DNA of 64,000 bases. Source: Centroberyx gerrardi (lineage: Eukaryota > Chordata > Actinopteri > Beryciformes > Berycidae). The position numbers were made by a program, and so were the translations under genes. This document shows positions 10,064-21,541 of this stretch, piece by piece; the stretch's first letter is position 1; each line of letters starts with the position of its first letter. Location of the stretch: contig NC_136013.1 of the NCBI RefSeq assembly GCF_048128805.1, forward strand, positions 3,638,043 through 3,702,042, written 5' to 3'. The notes beneath the pieces were generated by a model that ran no database searches, was not told the origin of the DNA, and saw nothing but the letters and a program-made list of their open reading frames with translations.

Positions 10064-13000
10064 ATGTTCCGCTGCCTTCTGTCTGCAGTCTGGTTGTTTG
10101 CCACGTGTCAGGTGTACGGTAGGTGATGTTTTCTATTTATTTCTTATATATTATGTACAGTGATGTGAATTTTGTTCTTGTCTTTACTTGTGTTGTTGTT
10201 ACTGTATCATGTGTCTTATTTACTGTAAAACTCAAAACTGTAAATTGTCAAAATGTTTCTGCCCCAGTGTCACAAAAAATACAATTCCCGTAAATTTACT
10301 GTATTTTCTGACTAAATGTAACAGACTTAATATAACTGACTTAATATAACTGACTTAATGTAACTGACTTAATGTAATTGTAACCTGTAACTGACTTAAT
10401 TTTTAAAGTACATGCACTTTGCACTGGTTTTAAAATTGTGTACACTTCAGTGTCTAGTGTCTATTATGTGTTGTGTGTTGAACACCATGGCACAATACAT
10501 CACATTGTTTAACAATTTACATGATCCCTTACAAATAAATTAAATACATGGATAAATAAATAAGTATTTTTAAAGTGCTGTTTCTGATATGGCAGTGAGG
10601 ATTTAAACCAGTCTGGTCAAAGTATCTGCAACAAACTTGAACTTTTAAACTTTTCCTTCTCTTGCAGGATTCACACTGAGGGAAGATGAGGAGAATTTCA
10701 ACCAGGTAGCGTCTCCATCCAAAACATTTTAAACAGAATTTACAGGGAAAGAAAAGGCTTTTTTTTTCTACATTTCCTTCCTGGTTCTCTCTCATATTAT
10801 CATATTATCACTCTAGGATCGCAGGAATATTTGGTATATCTGTTGTCTTTGACCCTTACAGTGTTTTCAGCTCTTAATGTTGGTGATTTAGGGAATTTGT
10901 AGCTTATTCTGCTGTTGTACTCCTTGTAAGTCACTCTAGATAAGTCAGCTGCATGCTAAAAATGTAAAGGTAAGTTTGTACACAGCAAAATCGTCGGCGT
11001 TAATTTAATTACGAGAGTGTAAAATCAACACCATGCCAAGTGTTTATATGAGCCCACATATGGTTAGAGAGTTGCTAAACCTAAAAGGATGTCATCAGTG
11101 TGGGTTTCAGTGGAGAGTTTTAGTGTCCCATGATGGTCTGAATGCTGTTTCAGAGGCTTTTCCACACTGATAAGAATAACATTCTGGGGGGAAACACTGA
11201 ATACTTGTCATTTTTTGGCATGAAAATGGTCCAATTTAAAGATATTGAATATTGGCACAAAATATCAGCTATCTGCAACTCCAGTAAATAACCCTGCTAT
11301 AAAAACCCATATCAGTCAAACCCTTGTCCACACCCATCAGAAGTTAATTTAACACTCCGCACCCCAGAGTCATATCAGCTCTATGAGTGGACAAACAACT
11401 CTGCTATCAAAATTTATCAACTCCAAGTCACTGTCACTGAAACATCAACACCTGTTAACACTGGGAGATTTGCTGTGTGGTTTTCCTGCAGGAGGTTTTT
11501 GGAGGAGGAGGTTTCCAGCAGGTTTTCCATCCTCCCTTCCAGTGTCCAGACATGAGTCCGTCTGCCTCCGTCCCGACCTCCGGTCAGTGAGGCTTCATCA
11601 TCATCTCAGTCCACATTTGGACATTTAGTAAAGTAACATTATAAAGTAAAACTCACTCAAGTTATTTGCTATTACTTACAAAATAATGTAACATTTTAGA
11701 GGATGCAACCACCTGCATGTTTGAAATATTGAATGTAAACGTGAGGAAACATTTTGGGCTCAAATGGATGGTTACATGTATAAAAAAAAGGCTTGTTTTT
11801 GCACATCAGCTTTTGTAAAAGTATAAAAAATACATCCACAAATGAAAACATTACAGGCACAACTCAACACATTATTGTACACGTTTTTAGATGTGCAACT
11901 GCCAGCCTTTTTTATGCATTTAGATGCACAAATCTAAATGTGCAAAAATTTTATTTTACAGATTCACACATTTGGATTTATGTGCTCAAATCTTTTATAT
12001 AGAGTCACAAACGCTGATCACACAACTACAAGTTAGAAAACATTTGTGAACCTCGCTGTATGCATTCAAAAAACATTCAGCATGTGTTTGATCTGGTATG
12101 TGGGGGTATAGCTCAGTGGTAGAGCATTTGACTGCAGATCAAGAGGTCTCTGGTTCAAATCCAGATGCCCCCTACTATACATATTAGGAGAGAGACCAGG
12201 GTTCAAACCCCTATCTTGCAAACATTTCCTGAATTTCCCCAAGGGGATCAATAAAGTGCTGTCTTATATAAAAGGAGAAGTTTATATATACAGCGTATTA
12301 TCTTCTGCCTTGGACTCTACCTTTGCACTGTATATGAGGTCCTGTTGTCCTCATATAATCTGTCAATGTGAAGTCATTTACATTCAGAAAGCATCTTAAA
12401 TCGTCTTAAAGCATCTTAATTAAAGCACATGTTTAACTAACTGACTGGAAAACACTGATCTGACAAACCTTGCATCTCTTTTGCCAAATATCTGGCTTTA
12501 ATACGTTTTAAGTCGTCTTGAATCCTCCGAGCTTAATGCTTATCAATGGTCGATCATCTTTATGGGATGTCTGTTACCTTATCAAAAATGTTTTTGTTGT
12601 AATATCTGTGTCAGCTTTTATAGATTTATTGTACTTGGCGAATAAAGTAACTCTAATTCTGGCTGCAATGTCCTGAAGGATGTAAAAGACGAGCAAAAGA
12701 GGAAAGTGAAGAGATGTGGTTCAGCTGTCTGTGGGTCAGTGACTTTCCTCTTTGTTTATCTTCTGTTCTAGTTGAATATGTGAAAGCTGCAGACATTAAG
12801 GTCATCGCCGCGCTGGGAGACTCCCTGACTGTGAGTGAAGTTGTCTTACGTTGTTTTGTAGTACGCTCCAGGAAGTATTGCTTTCAGTCAGGAAATACCT
12901 CTCATAGAGTTTTTCCATTGCACAAGCACAGTGCTGCAGCCACACCGGACCTGCTGGGCTTCTTACTGTCAGCAGCGTCTGGTTTTCCACTGTAATTCTG

Positions 13001-16000
13001 TCACGGTTTGGTTCAGTTTGTGTAGAAGTACTGACTACATCCACTGCCAACACGCTTTGAAAGTAGTATGGGGAAAAAATGTGTTACTGTCATGCTGATT
13101 CTCACTTACAATGCTATTATTCTCTTGAGGAAGGATATCTCTGGTTGTGTTTTTGTTGCAGACAGCTATTGGCGCCAACGGCTCTACAATATTGTCAGTA
13201 CCTTTTGAATATCGCCATGTGTCTTGGAGGTAACTGTTCAATTCATTTATTGTAGCTTAATGACTAATGTATCTTATACCAAACCTTATACGTTTTTTTC
13301 TAATACAAATATCACAGGAATCCCTTTTAAACCCGAGCCTGACTAACCCCAACTCTACACCAACTACTGTATATCAGTATCTATATTAACTGATTTATAA
13401 TGTCTGTTTAAAAGGCTACTGATACATTGTGCTTTGTAATGTATGAGTTCATTAACCTTACAGTACCTTATCTCACCTGTCACATTATAGATGTTATTGA
13501 TGTTATTATTAGCCTGACTTATCACAAACTGCGTCCCTTTTCTCTTTATAGTATCGGAGGTTATGGAACTTATCGAGATGTCATCACTCTGGCAAGTGAG
13601 TTAATGTACAGTCAGCAGATTACAGTTTTAGTTATGCAAATGTTTCTCAAAGGCAGAAATAATCTCATTGGTTGAGTTTAACTTCAATGGGCGGAGCCAA
13701 AGAACCACAGTTTCTCTGGCTAAGTAATGTTAGACTGAAGAAAACTGCAATCTAGCCATTACTAAGTTATCTAGGTTAGCTAGTTAGCCTAGCTGACCTT
13801 CTGAGTTCAACCTAGCCATACTAGCCTATAGCTATCTAGGTTAGCTAGTTAGCTAGCTGCTGACCTTCAACATCATGATGCCATGGTTGTGAAAGAATGA
13901 ACAAACAGAAGTCATTGATATTTATAGTTTTTATTTATTTTGACCAGAGTTCCTTCTTTGCCATTCAAGTTTGCTAGTTAGCTAACTTGTGCTAAATTGG
14001 TTCTTTGGCTCCGCCCATTTAGGTTTAACTCAACCAATCAGATTATTTCTGCCTCTGAGAGACGTTTGTATAACTAAAACTCCTGTCTGCTCATAGTAAT
14101 AGCATAGCCTGTTTTCTAACTTGAGAAAACAGTCTATGTAACGTAAAGCATTTTTTAGGAATATGTATAAAATGTTGAGTTCCATCTGTCCAGCTCCTTG
14201 TAGAAAATGATTAACAACCTGAAATTCAAACATATTCTGGTAAATAATAGCCTAATGGCTTAAAGGAATAGAAAATGAAAATTCTGTCATTATCTACTCA
14301 CCCTCATGCCAAATGAAACACAGGTGAAATTTGTTAGTCCATATAACACACAGGGAGGTTGCCAGCACAACTTCGTTGCAGCCTTCTCCAAAACAACTGA
14401 AGTCAATGGGGACCGGTTCTTTAGAGTTCCAAAACAAAAACAGCCAAACAATCACACTGTGAATAGAAAGACCTATACACCATTATTTGTTGCAAATCAA
14501 TCAGCTGTAGTTAAGATTTGCACTAAATTATGGTGTAAATATACTGTAGGTCTTTTTGGAACTCTGAAGAACTGGTCCCCACTGACTTCAGTTGTTTTGG
14601 AGAAGGCTGCTATGGAGTTGTGCTGGCAGCCTCCCTGTGTGTTATATGGACAAACTTCACCTGTGTTTCAACTGGCATGAGGGTGAGTAGATGATGACAG
14701 AATTTTCATTTTTGGGTGAACTATTCCTTTAAGCTTACCTCTCTGCTTTATGAGGATATCGTAGCCAATTTGTTAACAGGTGAACATCTGCAATCACTTT
14801 TTTAAACTCCTTCTGAATCTCTCCTGTGTCGGTTCTTGTTGTTTGCAGATATTTTTAAACTGTTCAACCCCAGTCTGCTGGGTCCGGCCCCGATCATGAC
14901 GATGAGTGGTTATCCTACAACCGTCAACGACACCGGCTTCAACTTCGCCGTCACGGGCCACAACACACTGTAAGGCTCAGACAGTACGGACACAAGGGAA
15001 TTTCACTGGAAAACTGTGGAGGCGATTAATGAAAACCAGTGATGTAAATTAAAGGTCCAATCCGTAGACTCAACACTAACAAAACAAACCACTGAAAGTC
15101 AAAACCCAAAGCCAAAGGTGTTTTCTTTTTTTTTAATTCAAAATTTAAATCGTCAAAAAAATAAAAATACAGATTTGGGCTTTAAGAATGATAATGAGAT
15201 AGGCAGCTATGTATATGGATCATATCTGTATATCATTACTCTCAGAGGAAACCTTTATATCTCTAAGAAATAGACTTTTTAGCAAGGAAGAAATAACTGC
15301 CTGGCTTTTACACTGAGTGGTTTGAGGTTTTTTTTAAATATACAAATGGTTTTGAAGGGATTTCACAAACTCAAGGGTCATGAAACTTACTCAACACGTA
15401 CAGATTGGTGTACATTCTCACTCACAAGTAAAAAAAAACGTGAAAATCCCTCAAATTGGACGAATGAGTTTTTAATCCAACCATAATTTTCATAACACAA
15501 AAAACCATAGTGAGTAAAACTGTGACGAGATGCCTTAACAAATGCTTTACCCGAGGCTCAAAGATCAAAATAATTACAGCTGCATATTATTTGATACTGG
15601 CATGATAAGACTTTATTGCTGTGTGTGTTGTCTTCACAGGAACGTCTCTGACCAGATAAGACACATGATAGACACGTTCAAATCATATCCAGTAAGTCAC
15701 AGGGTTTCCTTATTTTGCTTCACATTTCACATTTTGTCCAATCAGTAAAGTCTTTTTTTTTTCCATGAAACTGAGCAGAGTTTCTTCTTCTCAGGGTCTG
15801 AGCTTCCAGCAGGACTGGAAGCTCGTGACGATGCTGATCGGCATGAACGACATCTGTGATTACTGCAAAGACAAGGTAAAGGAGAGTTCAGTGTCTCTTT
15901 GATGTCCAGTACTTTGTTCTGAAAACCCTGAATTTGTTGTATCCACTTTATATGGCCGGGCGATAATTCAATATCATCGTTTATCGTCTTTCAGTGGAAT

Positions 16001-18877
16001 CATTTGGTGATGACATGGTGATTTTGGGAAATCGTGACACAAAATTCTGCTGTCTGAACTGATGATAACGAGCAAATTTTATTTAAAAACTCTGACAAAA
16101 TGAGGTATGAAACATTTTAAGGAATATTATTTGGAAATTTCAGTTTTGTTTGACACCTAACATTACCATTCGGTTCAATGGGATGAACATTAACTTGATT
16201 ATTTAACACGGGATTTTGCATACGTCATGATATATATCGATATCGAAAAATCCTTACGATTATCGTGATATTGATTTTAATCATATCACCCGGACCTATC
16301 CTGTTCTATCCAATGGAAGTGTTTCAGTCCAAAATAAGAGTGACCATTTGAAAAACTTTTTTGGGACAAAATTATTGCTGAATGTAAAATACATCGTGGG
16401 CTAGGGTTTGACTGATAAGGGATTTTGAAGGACTGATATCAATAATTTTAGACTGAAGTCGTCGATAGCCGATATTTTATGGCTATATCTTTAAATTTGG
16501 CCAGTATTCAGTGTTTCCCCCCAGAATGTTATTCTTGTCGGGGTGCAAAAGCCTCTGAAACAGCATTTAGAGCATCATGGGACACTAAAACTCTCCACTG
16601 CAGGTATTCAGAAGTAGGGGAAACTCTGGGATTCATCAGGCCTTTAAACGAAGAATTCATTTATAAAAAACATAACTGAACATTTAAATGAATAAATAAA
16701 ATGCACAAAGAAAACAGTTTTCTGTAGCTGTGATCAGGAAGAAACCTTCATCATATCAGAGGCGGACGACTTGACCGACCACTAAGGCCAATATCGCCCG
16801 ATATATCAGTCTAATCCAATTATACATTACTTACATAAGTTATGACTAATCTGACAAAAAAAATGAAAAAAAATATTAATTATTGGCTGATTAATTTCAT
16901 GTAGCAATTTCTTAAGATTGAATCATACAGGTTTCCCACAGGCCTTGAAAAAAGTTTGTGGATTTGAGAAAAATAAAATGTAAGGCCTTTAAAGTTTTAG
17001 AAAATGAATGGATAGCCTTGAAAGTACTTAGACTTTTTAACTAAAATGCAGCATTTAAATTCATCAATATGCCTCACTCCTCTCATCATGAGTAAAAAAT
17101 TAAGCCTCTGATGCTTAATTCTGACCGTTGTCGTGTCTTACCCCAAAACATTGCAATTTTGAGTCCTTGAATTTCACCAAACAAGAACCATGAAAGTCAA
17201 TAAAAAACTCCTTGAATTTTGTGTGAGTGTGTGAAACCTGTTCATCGTGTTTTGGAATGAAACCCTTCAGTTTAATTGCTGTCCACTCCTCCTTTTTCAC
17301 CTCATTAAAACTCTCTCTCTTCCTAAACCGCCCGCAGACTCTCTTCTCCCCCGACAACTTCATCCACCACATGACTGAGGCGCTCGACCTGATGATGGAC
17401 GAGGTGAGATTTGGGTAACTTTCATAACTCAGGTCAAGATAAGGTAATATTTTTTTTTAAATATGGGAAAAACTACAAAAGTACTACAAATTGTAGTACG
17501 TTTTAAAGTTTCGAAGTTGCAAAACGACATCACAGATTTGATCCTATATATTTTAGAGAAATTTAAGGATAAACTTCTGGTAATGATGTTTATTCCCAGA
17601 CAATTGATATGTAGTATTTTGGAAAGGAACTCTTTGATTCTATTGTATTTACCACGACAGTAAAAGCAGCTTGGTGGCTTGCTAACTGCTCTGTCTGTTG
17701 GTTTCCAGATCCCCAGGATGATTGTGAATGTGGTTCAGATTCTTCCCATGAAGCCGCTGAGAGAAGTTCAGAAACCCAACGTGGGCTGTCAGCTTCAGAG
17801 GTTTGTTACCTGTCCACTTTCCTCCGCATGTTTTCTACCTGTTGGATCGAACCTTATAGGCCCAAAGTGAAGCAGCAGTATCTGCTTTCTGTGTGTTTTA
17901 AAAGTAAAATGCGAGGATTAGGGTTTAGCTTAATATGCTGTTAAATGATATGCAGTACCAACAAGAAGTGGATCGTTCAGACAGATAAACTTTCTTAGAT
18001 ACATTTTCTTAGTTTCATTACTCATGCAGTTACTGCCCTTAAGACACTGAAGCCTGAAGTGATTTGACCTGTGGTGAAATGTGACCATGTACAGTGTGTG
18101 TGGCAGAGGGATTTAACAAATTCTTAATTATACGGTATGAAATATGGTAATTGATGTAGTTTAAAGTCGAGATGAAACCGAGTATTTCCGAGTGAAACAG
18201 GAAAGACAGGCGGGACATAACGTTGTGAGGAATTTGATTTGAACGTTGAAAAGTGGGCGTGTCATAACACCCGAAGACACACCGAAGTACCATGCTGTTG
18301 CTAGCTAGCTAACTAATGAATCTTAGCTCTGTGCGCTAAAAGTTGAAGATTGATTGATGGGTGGATGTCGTGATATTATTGGTTGAAATTGGTTGAGTCC
18401 AGCTTACGTAAGCACACGGCATATTTTGTTTTACAGGAAGAAAACATGATTGAATTTTGATATAAGAATACAAAGAAATTGATTTTTTGTATTTTTTTTG
18501 GCATATATTGTTAAATAGGTGCACAATATGACCGGGGATGTGATCTAAAAGGGTTAAAGGGGCATTTTTCATTTCATCTCGACTTTAAATGAACTAAAGT
18601 ACTGTGGGTGTCGTATATTTCCACTGTGTTTTGACAGGATCTGAAACTGATCTTAGTTCAGCACTCACTAAGAAACTCAATACGTATGGATCAATATATC
18701 TTTTATCAGCATCTATTGAGATTACAAACCAAAACTGAGTTGATAATCTGACAATTTGACAAAGTGATAATCTGATGATCTGTTAATCTTCTCCCAGGAA
18801 ATTCTGCTCTTGTCTGGTTCTACCTGAAGAAAACTCCACCGAACTGAAGGAGCTGGTGGAGATGAACGTTGAATTCC

Positions 18878-18916
<39 letters not shown>

Positions 18917-19298
18917 TTGATGTCAGGAAAAACTGACAACATGATGTATTACATTAGTCTGCAGCAGTTTGTCTCTGAGCTGTTTTTAATGTATTTTTTA
19001 AAACAATGGGAGCCGAACCTGCAGTAAACATCTAGTGAAGAGCTAATATACCATCATGCAGAACACTGGAATAATAATACTGCTCTGTCATTGGCTTTTT
19101 TGGTGATATTATGGTCATTTGATGCTGTGAGACAGAGAAAATCTTACTTTATTGCCCCTTTAACTCTTTCCTTCATTTCCCTTGTTGATAGAGGAGACTA
19201 GAGAAGCTTCTGCACAGCGATCGTTTCTTCAAAGACGACTTTGCTGTGGTTCTGCAGCCCTACTTAACATACGCAGGACCACCGAGGCTCTCTGTAAG

Positions 19299-19350
<52 letters not shown>

Positions 19351-21541
19351 GAGCTCTGGCACCATGTTGTTCTTCTCTCTGTAAAACACTGTGCTTTGCT
19401 AATGAATTTTCATTCAGAGTCTATATTTAGTAGAGCAAACCTGCATTAATTATTTTTCTGTGCAAGAAATATAAACAAGGACTAATTGTTTTAACATTTA
19501 ACATTCAGCGTCTGAATTGTAGAACTGAAATATCTGCAGCTTTCAAAATAACACACTTTCTGCACAAACCGGTGTAGTTAGATTTTCAATATCACAAACG
19601 GAAATTGCTTTTAATTATATTTAAGCCCTTTGATTGACAACTTGTTGGCCCTCTCTTAAGTCCACAAAATCCATCTGTCTTTCTAGTGTCCATGCACATA
19701 GTTGAATACTGAATTTTGAATGTATAGAGTGATATATAGTGTCAGTATGTATGTGAATCTCTGTAATTGGTCAATATGTTTCTGCACCAATGTGACAATG
19801 GGACAAAATCAAATACGTTCATTATACTTGTTGTCGATTAATGCGATTCTGATTCAAAAGAAGATATCAAAAGTCTGGTCTACAAAAACAACCAGGAGCC
19901 TTGGTGTGGCTTGATTTTCCTGCTTTAGTTATTTATTCCAGAGTTAAATATCTTTTGTGGTTTTGATTCTGACGTTTGTCTAATTCATCTAATTCAACTT
20001 CAGAACGGGTCGCTCGACTTGAGTTTCTTCGCAGCCGACTGCTTCCACTTCACCATTAAGGGACATGAGGAGCTGGCAAAGGGACTGTGGAACAACATGG
20101 TGAATTCCTGATCATAGTTTCACACTGTACTCTTAAATAGAGTGTGGATTTATCGACAGTTCAGTCTTATCAGGCCTTGTGTTTGAATTTCTAAGGTCTG
20201 ATAGACTCGAATGTCAATAAATTCATAATCCTTGTGTAAGCAGAGTGAGTCTGTTTCTAAGTGAAAAACACCCTTCTACCTCTCTCCTTAGCTGTTATTT
20301 TTAATCTCTTCTTCTCTTACATCATTCTCTGGTCAAAGGGAACTATAGCTCTGACCCTTGACCTTCTTACTACTGGTTGCTTGTAATGTTGGTGATCCAG
20401 GAACTGAAGCTTATCCTACTGTTTTACTCACCAGATAAGGGCATCGGTTAAATGCCTAAAATGTAAATGCAAGACTCTGTTTCTTGTATTTTCTCCAAGG
20501 CACCAACATATCAAAGACTGCTGGATATGTATAAAGGCTTTGCAGTTATGTCACAAATTTCTCAGCAGCCATGTCTGGCTCCATCATGAGGTCCAGTGGA
20601 GAACTGGCTGTGTGCAAAAAATATCTAAATATATAACAACCAGGCTAGAAACAGAGAGCAGCTGAGTCAGCTTGTTGTGGTGTGGCTGTAGATCCATTCA
20701 GTAACGTTCTCAGTAAAAGTGAATAGTGTGATAAGGTGGATTTGGTTACTGTGACACAGTAAACTGTCTTGTCTTTAGCCCTAGTCTCTACTCCAAAACA
20801 CTCTGAGTTGTAGCTTGAGAAGAGTCAGCTCAGTTAACCTGAACAAACTAACTAGCCAGCAAACACACTGATGTTAATGTGAACATGCTAACGCTAGCTG
20901 CTACTAGATATATTAGCTAGTGTGCTAATCAGATGCATTTACAACAAGACAGTGATGGTTAGCTGACCAGATACAGTGATGAAATGATCAGTTCCCAGTC
21001 AAAAACAGTATAGATATTAACCGTCTATTCAATTCTGTTGAGACGGACAAGTTGTACATTTAGAGACGAAATCAGCTGTTCACAGCCACTATTGCACAAG
21101 AGCTTTGCACCTCCAATATGGCCGCCAGAGAGTGAGTTATTATCACCTGATGCTCACTATACTAAATCAGCACAACACTGTACACATCAGACTATGCATC
21201 TATGCAGAGTGTTGAGTTTCTGACTCCCACAACTCATCGAAATGATGTTTCCTCAGTTCCAGCCGGAGGGAGGGAAAGAGATGATAAAGACTTTCTCAGA
21301 GCCTGTAAAACTCATCTGCCCACCCAAGGTACGAACTGACTGACATGTTGAGGATTTTGATGTGAAATGGATTGAATTTAATTGAACTGAATTGAGTTGA
21401 ATGTATTTTCTGTCATTATTCTAGGAGCATCCGTTCATCTACACCAGGCCCAGAACTGTGTCGTCTGCACCGGCACTGAAGCAACTCTCCATGACTCTAA
21501 TGCTACCTCTGTCTGTGTTTGTCCTGTTTCATCCTCTATAG
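10064..21541 (+). CDS. plb1: Phospholipase B1-like GDSL lipase, single domain, 411 aa
   Basis: PLB1-type enzymes are SGNH hydrolases that release fatty acids from phospholipids and lysophospholipids at the outer cell surface. Exons: 10064-10118, 10668-10705, 11492-11582, 12772-12830, 13162-13229, 13552-13595, 14849-14969, 15640-15691, 15795-15875, 17338-17403, 17709-17800, 18798-18879, 19192-19293, 20004-20099, 21257-21328, 21425-21541; all phases agree. Residues 1-19 form a signal peptide (MFRCLLSAVWLFATCQVYG). Block I is ALGDSLT with nucleophile Ser79; block II SIGGYG (104-109); block III GMND with Asn194; block V DCFHF with Asp329 and His332. The end, about residues 388-411 (LSMTLMLPLSVFVLFHPL), is hydrophobic and fits a GPI signal or membrane tail. 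Human PLB1 has four tandem repeats in about 1450 residues; this gene has one, so it is a single-repeat relative. A MITE begins at the base after the stop. Confidence 0.88.
10318..10395 (+). repeat. Short tandem repeat, unit about 16 bp
   Basis: Four to five imperfect copies of 'taactgacttaatata' in intron 1 of the phospholipase gene. Confidence 0.6.
10846..10975 (+). repeat. Retroposon-tail-like repeat, copy 1
   Basis: Sequence 'tgttggtgatttaggg ... ttctgctgttgtactcc ... gtaagtcactctagataag ... aaaaatgtaaa'. Related stretches are at 20350-20465 and 47810-47945, with partial ones near 41450 and 43150. It matches the general form of the common teleost 'taagtcgctttggataaaag' retroposon tail (from memory, not searched). 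Confidence 0.45.
11093..11285 (+). repeat. Dispersed repeat family C, copy 2
   Basis: Shorter relative of 7763-8040 in intron 2 of the phospholipase gene, same orientation. Confidence 0.6.
12102..12173 (+). tRNA. tRNA-Cys(GCA)-like gene in an intron
   Basis: Seventy-two bases fold as a full cloverleaf: acceptor GGGGGTA/TGCCCCC, D arm GCTC..GAGC, anticodon stem TTTGA/TCAAG with loop CTGCAGA (anticodon GCA, Cys), and T arm TCTGG/CCAGA around TTCAAAT, discriminator T. A box (TAGCTCAGTGG) and B box (GGTTCAAATCC) are intact. Compared with the usual vertebrate tRNA-Cys as I remember it, the T stem differs by paired, compensating changes. No T-run terminator follows directly. A second B-box-like 'gggttcaaaccc' lies at about 12200, then a retroposon-like tail to 12260, so it may be the head of a SINE rather than a free-standing gene. 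It lies in the sense strand of intron 3 of the phospholipase gene. Confidence 0.75.
12174..12262 (+). repeat. SINE/LINE-like tail behind the tRNA-Cys
   Basis: Contains 'gggttcaaacccc' and then 'aatttccccaaggggatc' followed by 'aataaagt', a tail I recognise from many teleost retroposons. A reverse-strand version ('actttattgatccctgagg') is at about 35958. Confidence 0.45.
13609..14096. repeat. MITE with about 90-bp inverted arms, plb1-like intron 6
   Basis: The left arm (13609-13709) and right arm (13996-14096) are inverted copies. Shared runs include 'ggcagaaataatct' and 'gggcggagccaaagaacca'. The centre carries repeated 'taggttagctagttagc'. The left end lies 13 bp after exon 6 (donor at 13596). 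Confidence 0.75.
14260..14732. repeat. TTAA-flanked long inverted repeat (piggyBac-type MITE)
   Basis: Ends TTAAAGGAATAG... and ...CTATTCCTTTAA, with TTAA at each tip. Arms of about 170 bp match in inverted form: 'ctcaccctcatgcca', 'ttctccaaaacaactgaagt', 'cagcacaact'. The left tip lacks the 'ttcacccaaa' present in the right arm. It lies in intron 6 of the phospholipase gene, so it would be transcribed as a long hairpin. Confidence 0.8.
15954..16297 (-). repeat. MITE family A, copy 2
   Basis: Reverse-orientation relative of 5914-6218 in intron 9 of the phospholipase gene; starts 'ggccgggcgataattcaata'. Confidence 0.65.
16405..16640 (-). repeat. Dispersed repeat family C, copy 3
   Basis: Reverse-orientation relative of 7763-8040 and 11093-11285; shares 'catgggacactaaaactctc' read on the plus strand. 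Confidence 0.6.
16928..17240 (+). repeat. MITE family B, copy 1 (TIR cagggttcccaca)
   Basis: About 313 bp in intron 9, from caggtttcccacaggccttg to gtgtgaaacctg. Interior marks 'aaaatgaatggat' and 'tttgagtccttgaatttcac' recur at 28014, 29563 and 40005. Confidence 0.7.
18880..18913 (+). repeat. (GT)17 starting at the exon 12 splice donor
   Basis: Thirty-four bases of pure GT; the first GT is the donor dinucleotide of plb1-like exon 12. Confidence 0.95.
19300..19348 (+). repeat. (CA)n just inside intron 13
   Basis: Forty-nine bases of CA repeat, starting six bases after the exon 13 donor (gtaagt). It is complementary to the (GT)n at 18880-18913 on the other side of exon 13. Confidence 0.95.
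20350..20465 (+). repeat. Retroposon-tail-like repeat, copy 2
   Basis: Relative of 10846-10975 in intron 14: 'ttggtgatccaggaactga', then 'cttatcctactgttt', then 'taaatgcctaaaatgtaaat'. Confidence 0.45.
20740..21140 (-). repeat. Dispersed repeat, inverted copy of 4600-5465
   Basis: Intron 14 of the phospholipase gene. Reverse-complement match to 4600-4915 and 5390-5465, without the 4914-5310 block between them. Confidence 0.6.

Noticed and set aside
14306-14680. 124-codon open frame in the phospholipase gene
   Set aside because: It reads across both arms of the TTAA-flanked inverted repeat; the coding appearance is chance.
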